DNA of 64,000 bases from Dactylis glomerata (taxonomy: Eukaryota > Streptophyta > Magnoliopsida > Poales > Poaceae): NCBI GenBank assembly GCA_007115705.1, contig QXEO01001034.1, forward strand, positions 4,448,212 through 4,512,211, in the 5' to 3' direction. The notes below the pieces were generated by a model, which saw only the letters and a list, made by a program, of their open reading frames with translations, did no database searches and was not told where the DNA came from. Positions 20,301 through 32,217 of the stretch are shown piece by piece; positions within the stretch are counted from its first letter, which is position 1, and every line of letters begins with the position of its first letter. The position numbers and the translations under genes are program-made.

Positions 20301-21839
20301 GAAAGATATGAATTTTGCAAGATTGGATTGGAATCTGATTGAAAAAAATCTAATTCGAAATCGTTTTAGATCAGAGGTGGCCACGTGGCAATTTCTGATT
20401 GCACGATACCCTTTCGGGCGGATTAGGTCTGGGAGTCGTCGGATTTAAAGGGATCTGGACGCACCAGATTGTCCAGTACCCTTTCAGTTAAGTGATCAAC
20501 ATGGGACGTTTGATCAAGATCCAGTGGCTAGAATGAAAAGGGGAAGGATGCTCACCGGCGACCTAGGTTTCCGGCGAATCTCCGGTGATGTGCAACCAGA
20601 GGTGGACGTTGGCGACGGATCTGGTGGTTCCCGAGGTGATGGAGGTGTGTACGGCGTGCAGAGGAGCGAGGCGAACTCGTTTGTGTGAACTCCGTGGTCG
20701 TTTGCTTCCAGTAGAGAGGGAATGGTCTGGCCGGAGGCAGCTCGAGTGGTGATGAGCTCCGGGCTTGGACGGACGCATCGATCTGCTGCATGTTTGGATA
20801 AGGTGACGGTTTCAGAGGACACGCCGGATCAGAGGAAGAAGTTTAGGAGGAAAGGTAGGGGGGCTGGCTTACCTCGGGTCGTCGGATTCCAGTGGATTTG
20901 GCCGCAGGCACCTGCGGTCTCCGGCGAGGAATCCCTCTGTGGCTCGTCGATGATTTCGCGAAGGAGCAAAGGGGGATGGAGGAGGACGGTGAGGGGTCTT
21001 TATATCCGCGGCTGGGCGTCGATTAATGCAGGCAATGAAGGGGATTAAGAGAGAGGGGGCGAGTTACTGCGCGGAGGAAACCGTCGTCGGCGTGGTTAAC
21101 GCGAGGAAGAAGAAGCTGAGGTGGCCTGACGTGCGGGCCCGTGCGGTCAGCGAGGGAGAGAGGAGGCTGAGATACCCTTTCGGGTTTGGCTTCCTGGGCC
21201 GCGGGCCTGATCTGGAGCTGGGCCGAATGGCTTCCCCGCGGCCTTTTCTTATTTTCTCTTTTCTTCTTTTTCCTTTTTCTGTTTCTTAATTCTTTTATAG
21301 ATTTTGCATATTGAATCCAAATCAAGCCAAACCAATTTCATAAATTTTGTAAAATTCACAGCAAGGTTTTAAACCAATAGGAAACATGTTTTCAGAACCA
21401 AAACAAGGTTTTTAATAAAAGATCTCAATTAAGCCTAAAGGCTTTGCTTGCATAAAATGATAGAAATAGAGTTTGAACTTGATTCTTTCTAAAATAGTAA
21501 AATAATAGTTTATAAAATAATGATTGAGAAACACACTCAAATATGGTTTGAAAAAGCAACCTTTATTGAATAAAGTAAACTTTGTAAAACAATCTTTTGC
21601 AAGCAAGCTTGCATAAAGCTGAATAGGGTTTGAATAAAGGAGAATGAAAATAACATTTTAATACTTGTTCTTTCTCAAAGAAGTTCTTCAAGAAATAAAT
21701 AGAGGATTTTAAATAGTTTTCAAACAAAGCTTTCAAATAAACTCAAAAAATTTTAAATCCCTGTGAATTTCCAATCATCTCAAGCAAAACAAAAGCAAAA
21801 AATTTCCCCCAAAATTTGATAAAATCTTGGGTCGTTACA
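17363..21839. mobile_element. Element H: 4,477-bp TG..CA element, probable large solo LTR or LARD-like element
   Basis: The ends are TGTGATGACCC and GGGTCGTTACA. TG..CA termini with a 5-bp TSD are typical of integrase-mediated insertion. No long protein-coding frame, primer site or second internal LTR copy was seen, which favours a solo LTR of a long-LTR family or a coding-free derivative. The two ends also form an imperfect inverted repeat (9 of 11 bases). The element is AT-rich except for a GC-rich island at about 20400-21260 that carries a promoter-like layout on the minus strand. I do not recognise the family. Confidence 0.75.
20400..21260 (-). promoter_or_regulatory. GC-rich promoter-like island inside element H
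   Basis: On the minus strand a TATAAA lies at 20999-21004 (CGCGGATATAAAGAC). It is followed by a pyrimidine- and GC-rich stretch and, about 130 bases downstream, a good 5' splice-donor context (CCCGAG then GTAAGC at about 20872). A 102-codon open frame lies at 20514-20822. This could be the U3/R promoter of the LTR or a captured host-gene 5' end. The layout is seen directly; the function is inferred. Confidence 0.45.
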
Positions 21840-23116
21840 CTTTTCCAGAAACACATCGCGATCCGCCGCCGTCGTCGACCCGAGATTGGGAGGGTCCAGA
21901 AGCTCTTCCCGGCACCCTGCCGGAGAGGGGAATCGCCAGCAGAGGTCTTCTTCATCGCCATGCTTGCCTCCGGCGTGATGAGTGAGTAGTCTACCTTGGA
22001 CTATGGGTCCATAGCAGTAGCTAGATGGTTGTCTTCTCCACCATGTGCTTCATGTTTAGATCTCGTGAGCTGCTTTACATGATCGAGACTACCTTTATGT
22101 AATTCTACATGTTGTGTTTGTTGGGATCCGATGAATATTGGAGTTATGATTGAGTTGATGTGCTGAATATTATCTTATGTTATCTCTATGTTGTTTATGA
22201 TCTTGCATGCTCTCCGTTGTTAGTAGCTATCTTGGCCGAGTAGATACTAGTGACTCCAAGAGGGGGTATTTATGCTCGATAGTTGGGTTCATGCCTCTAT
22301 TTAATCTGGGGGAGTGACAGAAACCTCTAAGGTTGTAGATGTGCTGTTGCTACTAGGGAGAAAACAACATTCATATGTCCAAGTGCATATGCTTTGTTTA
22401 CATTACACACTTTGCTTAATGCAGTTATCTGTTGTTCGCAACTTAATACTTGTGGGGTTCTCGGATTGATTCCTCGCAAGTGGATTATTAGTCATAGATG
22501 CAGTTGGATGGCGGTCTATGTATCTTGTTGCAATGTCCAAAGTAAATCTCATAGTGATCCTCTTGACATATGCACATTGTCTTTATTCTATCAATTGCCC
22601 AACTGTAATTTGTTTACCCAGCATGTGTTATTTATCTTATGGAGACACACCACTAGTGAACTATGGACCCCGGTCCTATTTCCTTTATATTGCTATCACC
22701 TGTTTACTTTACTCGCACTATTTACTTTACTCGCATATTACTATTGCTTTCCACTCGATACGCTCATTCCTTTGTTTACAGCAAACCGGTGAGATTGACA
22801 ACCTCATCATAAGTTGGAAGCAAAGTACTTGGTTGTGTTGTGTGCAGGTTTCGCGTTGCAGCTGGCAAAGCAAAGCACTGGACGAGGCGCCCAATAAATT
22901 GTCCGAAGCTATCGCAAAGCTAGCAAGCATCACCTTCTTGAGTTTGGCTTTTTCCTACTGGATTGACATACCTTGGTTTCATAACTGAGGGAAAACTTGC
23001 TGCTGTACTCATCAAACCTTCTCTTGGGGTTTCCAACTGGCCAGTCATTTACATCTTCAACTACACGCCAACAAGTTTTCTGGCACCATTCAACACCGCG
23101 CCATCAACAAGTTTTC

Positions 23117-23134
23117 TGGCGCCGTTGCCGGGGA
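23117..23134 (+). promoter_or_regulatory. Primer binding site of element E (tRNA-Asp type)
   Basis: TGGCGCCGTTGCCGGGGA lies ten bases after the 5' LTR end. A decayed upstream copy of the flanking motif lies within the LTR itself (about 23070-23086). Confidence 0.88.
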
Positions 23135-23309
23135 AAAAGAAGACTTCTGCAAGGGGAGTTTCGCATGCACATCCTTTACTTTGTTTTAAGTTTTGCTTTA
23201 CTTTATTTTTGCTTGCATCGTTTTATCAAAAACACAAAAAAATTAGTTCCCACTATAATTGTTATTTTTGTTGGTCTATTATTGTGTTGCTTTATCATGC
23301 TTTCTATCA

Positions 23310-24422
23310 ATGGATGGTTTCTTTGAAACTAAATCTTTTTGGCAAGGTGGGTTCACTGAAGAGCAACAAAAATATTATGAGGAACACTGCTTGTCACAAA
23401 AAGGGAAACACTTATGGGAACAAATTAATACCTTGTATATCATTGCTAGAGATGTGTGCTCTACTTATAATGTTACTTATTGCTTTGATAAATCTTGTTG
23501 TTGTAGGAGGTATAAACACCTCCCTTTTCAATGTGAGTATAATGATGATGTTACCATATCTTCTTATATTAATGGAAATTATGACTTTTATGATGTGGAA
23601 CAAATTGAAGAATTTATTGCTTGGAAGGGTGCATTCAAACTTGCTTATTTGCTTGAAAATACTGATGATGCACCTTATAAATATGAGGTTTATGATATAC
23701 TTAAATTTTGCTTTGATAATTACAAGGAAGAGAATGGCTATATTATTAAATATCTTAATTGATGCTCTCCAATGGAAGAGACTAATGCCTTGAAGGAGCC
23801 TATGGAAGAAGAAATTGCGGAAATTGGAAGCTCATTGGATGAAAAAGAGGAGGAGAGTGATGATCGAGAGGAGGAAGAATGGAGCTACCTATGTCGACCT
23901 CCCAATAAGAGTAACTCTTTAACTAATACCCTGTTTGATCGCCCTCCATGCTTAAAGGAGGGTGAGTGTGATATTTATATTATTGAGTTTATTCATGATG
24001 CTACTGAAAATTATTATGAGAGAGGAAAATATGGTTGTTGGAATTTTCATGTTACTAAAACACCTCTCTTTATATTAAAACTTCTGAAGTTGCTCTTATT
24101 TTATCTACCCATGCTTGTTACTATGTGCTTCTTTGATTTATTTTCTTACAATATTCCTATGCATAGGAAGTGGGTTAGACTTAAATGTGTTTCATATTTG
24201 CTCCTTGATGCTCTCTTTTTCTTCAATTCATATTTCTTATGTGAGCATCTTCTCGAATTACTGAGCCAGCTCAAAGGCGTTAAAGAAAAGCACTCTTGGG
24301 AGATAACCCAATGTTTTTACTTTCAGTTCTTTTTCTTTTATTTGAGTCTTGGAAGTTATTACTACTGTAATGACCTCTCCTTATCATTTTTATTTCATTT
24401 TTGTGCCAAGAGAAGCCTCTAA
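23310..24422 (+). pseudogene. Capsid-less ORF of element E with degenerate knuckle and hydrophobic tail; one in-frame stop
   Basis: One frame runs from ATG 23310 (MDGFFETKSF) to 24422, broken by TGA at 23760-23762. No capsid domain is visible. A cysteine-rich stretch (C-F-D-K-S-C-C-C...H-L-P-F-Q-C) keeps the CX4HX4C part of the CCHC knuckle seen in B and C. A strongly acidic linker (MEEEIAEIGSSLDEKEEES) follows. The C-terminal part has HDATENYYERG and hydrophobic segments (LFILKLLKLLLFYLPMLV), matching the tail of the C ORF. The end runs past the usual backbone start motif near 24270, so the natural stop may have been lost. I infer a shortened relative of the B/C gag. Function unknown. Confidence 0.65.
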
Positions 24423-27157
24423 TTTGAGTGAGGTAAGATTTGGGGATGTTGCTGTCCTGAAACAGTTTTCGATGCTGCACCATAAAAATTCGTGAAAATT
24501 CTCAGTATATCTTTTGGACCTGCGATTTCTTGTGCATATGCCCCAGGTTATATCCAAACTTTTATTAGTTTAACACTTTTTGATTTTAGCAACATAAAAC
24601 CCTCTAAAAATTCGACCTTTGTCAGGTGTTCTGTTTTGACAGATTTCTGCCATTATTTGTGTTTGCCGCTCGATCGCTTTCTTTTTGAGTTCTTTTGATC
24701 ACGGAACTTTTGGGGAAGTTTCTACAGTAGTATATGCTTTATATGTGGTGGTTTTGAGTTGAAATCTGAAGCAAAAAGGGGTTGATTCAATGTTATGCTT
24801 ACACTAATGTTGCTAATATAATTGTGTTGAGTTTTGTATGAAGGAAGTTTTCAAGTGTAGGGATCGGAGAATGATGAGATGAGTTGAAGAATGGACAAAA
24901 GCTCAAGCTTGGGGATGCCCAAGCACCCCAAGAAATATCCAAGAGGTACAAGCATCAAAGCTTGGGGATGCCCCCGAGGCACCCCTTCTTCATCGGCAAA
25001 AATCAGGTCACCTTTCAACACACTATATTTTTATTGCTTCATGCACTATGCGTTTTTCTTGGAGCGTCAGTTGTTTTAGTTTTCAGTTTAGTTTAGTTTT
25101 GTTTGCTGCAATAAATGGTTGGACCCCAAAAAATTTCTTTCGGAGAAGTTGCCTTGCTTTCCATTTGCCAAGAACACTCTGTTTTTCACTCTTATCGTTC
25201 AACGAGTGTTCTCTTTTTCTGCTACTGTGTTTAGTTTTTATTTTTCGCCTTGATTTGTGTTCAGATATTGTTATATCTTTGCATCAAGGTGTATTTTGAC
25301 CTCTGGTCCATGTTGTTTTTCATCAAAAGAGTTGTTTAAAAAAGGTTCGAATGGTGTTGGAAAAAAGAAAAAGTTTTATGCAAAAAAGTGGTACAAGAAG
25401 GAGCTTGTGTGGACTGTGGCCTAGGCTTTTGCATGTCGTGCTTGATGTCTTTTTGATAGTATGATTAGTGGTTTTGCTGTAGCATGACTTGTCTCAAATG
25501 ACTGAGATTGCTTAATGAGCCTTTGAAAAAATCATGCGTTGTTTTAATTATTTGGAAGCATTATTTTGGTTTTCTCCTTGATGCTTTATTTGGGTTGACT
25601 TGGCACATGGTCACACATGTTAGACTCATACAAAGTCGCCATAAGCCTCTATGATAATTTAGTTTTTGACTTTTGATGCCATCTTATGCTTCTTTTAATG
25701 TTGCTTTGCATGATTATGGCCATTATTGCTCTCTTAGTTGGTCGCTCTCAGTCTTTTGCTAGCCCTCATTTTGTACTGAGTATGAGCTCTACTCGTGCAT
25801 CCAACTCCTAAAAACCAAGTTATTCCAATGTGTCCACCATACATACCTAATAGCAATTTGCTATTCCAAAGTATATTTGACTTGCTTTTATCTATCCTTC
25901 AAATTAAACTCTTTTTGGTGTTATGCGAAAATTGGTCAGTAAAGCCCTCATGAACCTGATGGCACACTTTACTTTTCTCGTTTTAAAATTTTGACATGTG
26001 GCTCTCTTATGTTGAGTTGTTATGCTTGCAAGTTGTAAGTTGGAAATTAGCCCAGCCATGCCGTCATGGGGCAAGCTTTCAACATTGCACTTCTTATTTG
26101 AGTTGATATCGTGCTCTTTTGTTTATGGATACTCACGATGTGAAACAAGTGGGGAATCTTGTGGGATCATGGAGTTCTTATATGTGTTAGGGAAATGCCT
26201 GGGCCGCTAATCTAAGTCATGCATCATTCATGGTGGAAATTTACAGCATGCCCATAGTGGACATTCGACGGCGCATCTCACAATAAAAAGCTATACCAAT
26301 GGTAAATAAAAGAGATGGCAAGGTGTTCATTGTCTGTTTGTCTTGTCATTTTGATGTGGGCTTGTTCCATGTCATCGGGCAGGAGGTACCCCGTTGGCGG
26401 TTCTCGAAGATACACATATATTTACAATGACAAGGGCCTGCTTGGGACTCTAAGTCGAGTAGCATGAGGTTTGGGTATTCGTACATCACGGGACACGAGG
26501 TTTTCAACTTATGATTTGTCAAGCATATGCTTCATAATTGTACTCGCACTAACTCTAACCATTCAAGATGCCTATGATGGGGGAAATGAGAGCTCAAAGA
26601 TAGTAAGTACCATAATTTTTGAAGGTTTATAAAACTCGCAATCACGGCTTCCCTCCGCGAAGGGCCTTTCTTTTACTTTTATGTTGAGTCTCCACCTTCT
26701 ATCTTTATGCACCGTCTAAGAGAGCATAGTTGTCATTCTTAGTATAATGTGCATTGTCCCAAAGTTTTCATTGATTGATTCATGATGTTGGTTTCACTTG
26801 TTCTTAAATTATTTGTATCTAGTTGCCCTCTTAAACTTGAAGGTGTCCTATGCATTTATGTTTTCCTCTCCCATGAAGGACAAGCTGAAAACCATTTGTA
26901 TATTTTTCCTTATGATTTGAACACACATTTGACTTTCATTGTTTCATTTTCATGATCTTTTATTTGTGTTCTTTCTCATGTTATAACATGGTTGCTAAGT
27001 TTCTTCTATCAAGATTATATCTTTCATGCCCATGTTTTAAGTTCTTTTGATCCCAGCGCACAACGCTTACATATGTGGTCAAGATTGTGTAGGTGCATGT
27101 CACCTCAAAAATTATTTCTTTTGTTATCACTTACCTACTCGAGGACGAGCAGGAGTT
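24423..27157 (+). other. Non-coding 3' backbone of element E
   Basis: No long ORF. It is related to the backbones of F (34439-36581, 43216-43998), C, D and G. It contains two internal copies of the polypurine motif (24905-24918 and 24957-24971), about 2.2 kb before the 3' LTR. Confidence 0.8.
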
Positions 27158-27171
27158 AAGCTTGGGGATGC
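27158..27171 (+). promoter_or_regulatory. Polypurine tract of element E
   Basis: AAGCTTGGGGATGC lies directly upstream of the 3' LTR start at 27172. Confidence 0.75.
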
Positions 27172-28840
27172 TGATACGTCTCAAACGTATCTACAATTTT
27201 TGATGCTCCATGCTTGTTTTTACACCATTTTCTTAGTGTTTCGTTACACTTCGTGGCGTTTTTATGCATTTTCTGGAACTAACCTATTAACGAGATGCCA
27301 CAGTGCCAGTTCCCTATTTTCTGCTTTCAGAAAAGTTACACAGGAAATATTCTCGGAATTGGACAAAACAAAAGCCGAACATCTAGAAATTTACCGAAGT
27401 TTCCAGAGAACCGAAGATGAGACGGAACCAAGCCAGAGGGTGGCCTCACCACTAGGGGGTGCGACCCAGGGCCTGGCCGCGCCGCCCTATGGTGAGGGCC
27501 CCCTGGTCCACTTCTGACGCTGCCCCTTCACCTATAAAGACCCCCCGATGGGAAAAACCTAAACACCCGATCACTTTTCCAGAAACACATCGCGATCCAC
27601 CGCCGTCGTCGACCCGAGATCGGGAGGGTCTAGAAGCTCTTCCCGGCACCCTGCCGGCGAGGGGAATCGCCATCGGAGGTCTTCTTCATCGCCATGCTTG
27701 CCTCCGGTGCGATGAGTGAGTAGTCTACCTTGGACTATGGGTCCATAGCAGTAGCTAGATGGTTGTCTTCTCCACTATGTGCTTCATGTTTAGATCTCAT
27801 GAGCTGCTTTACATGATCGTGACTACCTTTATGTAATTCTACATGTTGTGTTTGTTGGGATCCAATGAATATTGGTGTTATGATTGAGTTGATGTGCTGA
27901 ATATTATCTTATGTTATCTCTATGTTGTTTATGATCTTGCATGCTCTCTGTTGTTAGTAGCTATCTTGGCCGAGTAGATACTAGTGACTCCAAGAGGGGG
28001 TATTTATGCTCGATAGTTGGGTTCATGCCTCTATTTAATCTGGGGGAGTGACAGAAACCTCTAAGGTTGTAGATGTGCTGTTGCTACTAGGGAGAAAACA
28101 ACATTCATATGTCCAAGGGCATATGCTTTGTTTATATTACACACTTTGCTTAATGCAGTTATCTGTTGTTCACAACTTAATACTTGTGGGGTTCTCGGAT
28201 TGACTCCTTGCAAGTGGATTATTAGTCATAGATGCAGTTGGATGGCGGTCTATGTATCTTGTTGTAATGCCCAGAGTAAATCTCATAGTGATCCTCTCGA
28301 CATATGCACGTTGTCTTTATTCTATCAATTGCCCAACTGTAATTTGTTTACCCAGCATGTGTTATTTTATCTTATGGAGAGACACCACTAGTGAACTGTG
28401 GACCCGGTCCTATTTCCTTTATATTGCTATCACCTATTTAATTTACTCGCACTTTTTACTTTACTCGCATATTACTATTGCTTTCCACTCGATACACTCA
28501 TTCCTTTGTTTACAGCAAACCAGTGAGATTGACAACCTCATCGTAAGTTGGAAGCAAAGTACTTGGTTGTGTTGTGTGCAGGTTCCGTGTTGCAGCTGAC
28601 AAAGCAAAGCACTAGAAGAGGCGCCCAATAAATTGTCCGGAGCTGTCGCGAAGCTAGCAAGCATCACCATCTTGAGTTTGGCTTTTTCCTACTGGATTGA
28701 CATACCTTGGTTTCATAATTGAGGGAAAACTTGCTGCTGTACTCATCAAACCTTCTCTTGGGGTTTCCAACCGGCCGGTCATTTACATCATCAACTACAC
28801 GCCAACAAGTTTTCTGGCACCATTCAACATCGCGCCATCA
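27172..28840 (+). repeat. Element E 3' LTR (1,669 bp)
   Basis: It starts TGATACGTCTCAAACGTATC and ends CGCGCCATCA, followed by TSD ATAGC at 28841-28845. The TATA-like CTATAAAGACCCC lies near 27532. The decayed primer-region copy near its 3' end (about 28803-28820) matches that in the 5' LTR. Confidence 0.92.
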
Positions 28841-30368
28841 ATAGCCTCTATGATCATTTGGTTTTTGACTTGTGATACCACTTTATGCTTCTTTTAATGA
28901 TTTTTTGTCGCTTTGCATGATTATGGCCGTTATTGCTCTCTTAGTTGGTCGCTCCCAGTCTTTTGCTAGCCCTCATTTTGTACTGAGTATGAGCTCTTCT
29001 CGTGCATCCAACTCCTAAAAACGAAGTTGTTCCAAAGTGTCCACCATACATACCTATTAGCAATTTGCTATTCCAAAGTACATTTGACTTGCTTTTATCT
29101 ATCCTTCAAATTAAACTCTTTTTGGTGTTATGCGAAAATAGGTCAGTAAAGCTCTCACGAACCTGATGGCACACTTTACTTTTCTCGTTTTAAAATTTTG
29201 ACATTGTGGCTCTCTTATGTTGAGTTGTTATGCTTGCAAGTTGTAAGTTGGAAATTAGCCCAGCCATGCCGTCATGGGGCAAGCTTTCAACATTGCACTA
29301 TCTTTCATTTGAGTTGATATCGTGATCTTTTGTTTATGGATACTCGCGATGTGAAACAAGTTGGGAATCTTGCAGGATCATGGAGTTTTTATATGTGTTA
29401 GAGAAACGCCTGGGCCGCTAATCTAAGCCATGCATAATTCATGGTGGAAATTTACAGCATGCCCATAGTGGACATTCGACGACGCATCTCAAAATAAAAA
29501 GCTATACCAATGGTAAATAAAAGAGATGTCGAGGTGTTCATTGTCTGTTTGTCTTGTCATTTTGATGTGGGCTTGTTCCATGTCATCGGACAGGAGGTAC
29601 CCCATTGGCGGTTCTCGATGATACACATATATTTACAATGACAAGAGCTTGCTTGGGACTCTAAGTCGAGTAGCATGAGGTTTGGGTATTTGTACTTCAT
29701 AGGACACGAGGTTTTCAACTTATGATTTGTCAAGCATATGCTTCATAATTGTACTCGCATTAACTTTAACCATTCAAGATGCCTATGATGGGGGCAATGA
29801 GAGCTCAAAGCTAGTAATTACCATAATTTTTGAATGTTTATAAAACTTGCAATCACTACTTCCCTCTGCGAAGGGCCTTTCTTTTAATTTTATGTTGAGT
29901 CTCCACCTTCTACCTTTATGCACCGTCTAAGAGAGCATAGTTGCCATTCTGAGTTTTATGTGCATAGTCCCAAAGTTATCATTGATTGATTCATGATTAT
30001 GGTTTCACTTGTTCTTAAATTATTTGTATCTATTCTCCCTCTTAAACTTGAAGGTGTCCTATGCATTTATGTTTTGCTATTCCATGAGGGACAAGCTGAA
30101 AACTATTTGCTATGTTTTCCATATGATTTGAACACACGTTTGACTTTCATTGTTTCATTTTTCATGATCTTTCGTTTGTGTTCTTTTTCATGTTATAACA
30201 TGGTTGCTAAGTTTCTTCTATCAAGATTATGTCTTTCATGCCCATGTTTTAAGTTCTTTGATCTCAGCACTCAATGCTTTACCTAGATGATCAAGATTGT
30301 GATGGTGCATGTCACCTCAAAAATTATCCTTTGTTATCACTTACCTACTCGAGGATGAGCAGGAGTTA
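28841..30368 (+). other. Element C 3' backbone, second part
   Basis: It begins with the right TSD copy of E (ATAGC) and continues the interrupted C backbone, non-coding throughout. It is collinear with E and F backbone sequence. Confidence 0.8.
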
Positions 30369-30382
30369 AGCTTGGGGATGCT
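30369..30382 (+). promoter_or_regulatory. Polypurine tract of element C
   Basis: AGCTTGGGGATGCT lies directly before the C 3' LTR start at 30383. Confidence 0.75.
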
Positions 30383-30471
30383 TGATACGTCTCAAACGTA
30401 TCTATAATTTTTGATGCTCCATGCTTGTTTTTACACCATTTGCCTTGTGTTTCGTTACACTTCGTGGCGTT
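30383..30471 (+). repeat. Element C 3' LTR, first 89 bp, interrupted by element F
   Basis: TGATACGTCTCAAACGTATC followed by the start of the LTR up to GGCGTT. The last five bases (GCGTT, 30467-30471) are the TSD of F. The LTR continues after 45689. Confidence 0.9.
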
Positions 30472-32189
30472 TGATACGTCTCCAACGTATCCATAATTTT
30501 TGATGCTCCATGCTTGTTTTTACACCATTTGCTTAGTGTTTCGTTACACTTCGTGGCATTTTCATGCATTTTCCGGAACTAACCTATTAACGAGATGCCA
30601 CAGTGCCAGTTCCCTGTTTTCTGCTGTTTTGTGTTTCAGAAAAGTTACGCAGGAAATATTCTTGGAATTGGATGAAACAAAAGCCAGACGTCCAGATATT
30701 TACCGAAGCTTCCAGAGAACCGAAGAGGAGACGGAAAGGAGCCACAGGGCGGCCACACCACCAGGGGGTGCGGCCTGCCCCTGGCCCACGCCGGCCTGTG
30801 GTATGGGCCCCCTGGTCCACTTCTGGCGCCGCCCCTTCACCTATAAAGACCCCCCGACGGGAAAAACCTAAACACCCGATCACTTTTCTAGAAACACATC
30901 GCGATCCGCCGCCGTCGTCGACCCGAGATTGGGAGGGTCCAGAAGCTCTTCCTGGCACCCTGCCAGAGAGGGGAATCGCCACCGGAGGTCTTCTTCATCG
31001 CCATGCTTGCCTTCGGTGCGATGAGTGAGTAGTCTACCTTGGACTATGGGTCCATAGCAGTAGCTAGATGGTTGTCTTCTCCACCATGTGCTTCATGTTT
31101 AGATCTCGTGAGCTGCCTTACATGATCGAGATCACCGTTATGTAATTCTACATGTTGTGTTTGTTGGGATCCGATGAATATCGGTGTTATGATTGAGTTG
31201 AAGTACTGAATTTTATCTTATGTTATCTCTATGTTGTTTATGATCTTGCATGCTCTCCGTTGTTAGTAGCTATCTTGGCCGAGTAGTTGCTAGTGAATCC
31301 AAGAGGGGGTATTTATGCTCGATAGTGGGTTCATGCCTCTATTTAATCTGGGGGAGTGACAGAAACCTCTAAGGTTGTAGATGTGCTGTTGCTACTAGGG
31401 GGAAAACAACATACATATGCTCGAGGGCATATGCTTTGTTTACATTACACACTTCGCTTAATGCAGTTATCTATTGTTCGCAACTTAATACTTGTGGAGT
31501 TCTTGGATTGATTCGCCACAAGTGGATTATTAGTCATAGATGCAGTTGGATGGCGGTCTATGTATCTTGTTGTAATGCCCAGAGTAAATCTCATAGTGAT
31601 CCTCTTGACATATCACGTTGTCTTTATTCTATCAATTGCCCAACTGTAATTTGTTTACCCAGCATGTGTTATTTTATCTTATGGAGCGACACCACTAGTG
31701 AACTGTGGACCCCGGTCCTATTTCCTTTATATTGTTATCACCTGTTTACTTTACTCGCACTGTTTACTTTACTCGCATACTACTACTATTTTCCACTCGA
31801 TACGCTCATACCCTTTGTTTCAAGCAAACCGGTGAGATTGACAACCTCATCGTAAGTTGGGAACAAAGTATTTGGTTGTGTTGTGTGCAGGTTCCACGTT
31901 GCCGCTCGCAAAGCAAAGCTTGGATGAGGCGCCCTATAAATTGTCCGGAGCTGTCGCGAAGCTAGCGGGCATCACCTTCTGTCGTTTGGCTTTTTCCTAC
32001 TGGATTGATAACCTTGGTTTCATAAGTGAGGGAAAACTTGCTGCTATATTCATCAAACCTTCTCTTGGGGTTTCCAACTGGCCGGTCATTTACATTATCA
32101 ACTACACGCCAGCAAAACATCACAAGTTTTCTAGTACCGTTACCGAGGACTGAAGAAGAAGAATCTCCCACACTAAGACCACGCCATCA
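30472..32189 (+). repeat. Element F 5' LTR (1,718 bp)
   Basis: It starts TGATACGTCTCCAACGTATC and ends CACGCCATCA. A TATA-like CTATAAAGACCCC lies near 30841. A decayed primer site (TAGTACCGTTACCGAGGA, 32132-32149, 13 of 18 bases matching the functional site) lies within the LTR about 40 bp before its end. Confidence 0.92.
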
Positions 32190-32199
32190 ACAAGTTTTC

Positions 32200-32217
32200 T
32201 GGCGCCGTTGCCGGGGA
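32200..32217 (+). promoter_or_regulatory. Primer binding site of element F (tRNA-Asp type)
   Basis: TGGCGCCGTTGCCGGGGA lies ten bases after the 5' LTR end. Confidence 0.9.

Larger units (their letters stand above)
16943..23106 (+). repeat. Element E 5' LTR, split by element H
   Basis: It starts TGATACGTCTCAAACGTATC and is interrupted at 17363-21844. It contains CTATAAAGACCCC near 17315 as likely TATA box, followed by an unusually long C run. It ends ...CGCGCCATCA. The last ~40 bp include a decayed copy of the primer-site region (AACAAGTTTTCTGGCACC near 23070-23086). Confidence 0.9.
16943..28840 (+). mobile_element. Element E: complete non-autonomous element with capsid-less ORF, carrying insertion H
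   Basis: TSD ATAGC lies at 16938-16942 and 28841-28845. Net length is about 7.4 kb after removing H. The 5' LTR spans 16943-23106 (interrupted by H, net 1,682 bp) and the 3' LTR 27172-28840 (1,669 bp). The primer site is 23117-23134, the ORF frame 23310-24422, the non-coding backbone 24423-27171, and a polypurine tract precedes the 3' LTR. LTR and leader are of the same type as in element F, but the ORF is different. Confidence 0.92.

Noticed and set aside
17363..21839. Element H as a DNA transposon because its ends form an imperfect inverted repeat
   Set aside because: The 5-bp TSD with TG..CA ends fits LTR-type integration better, and inverted similarity at LTR tips is common.
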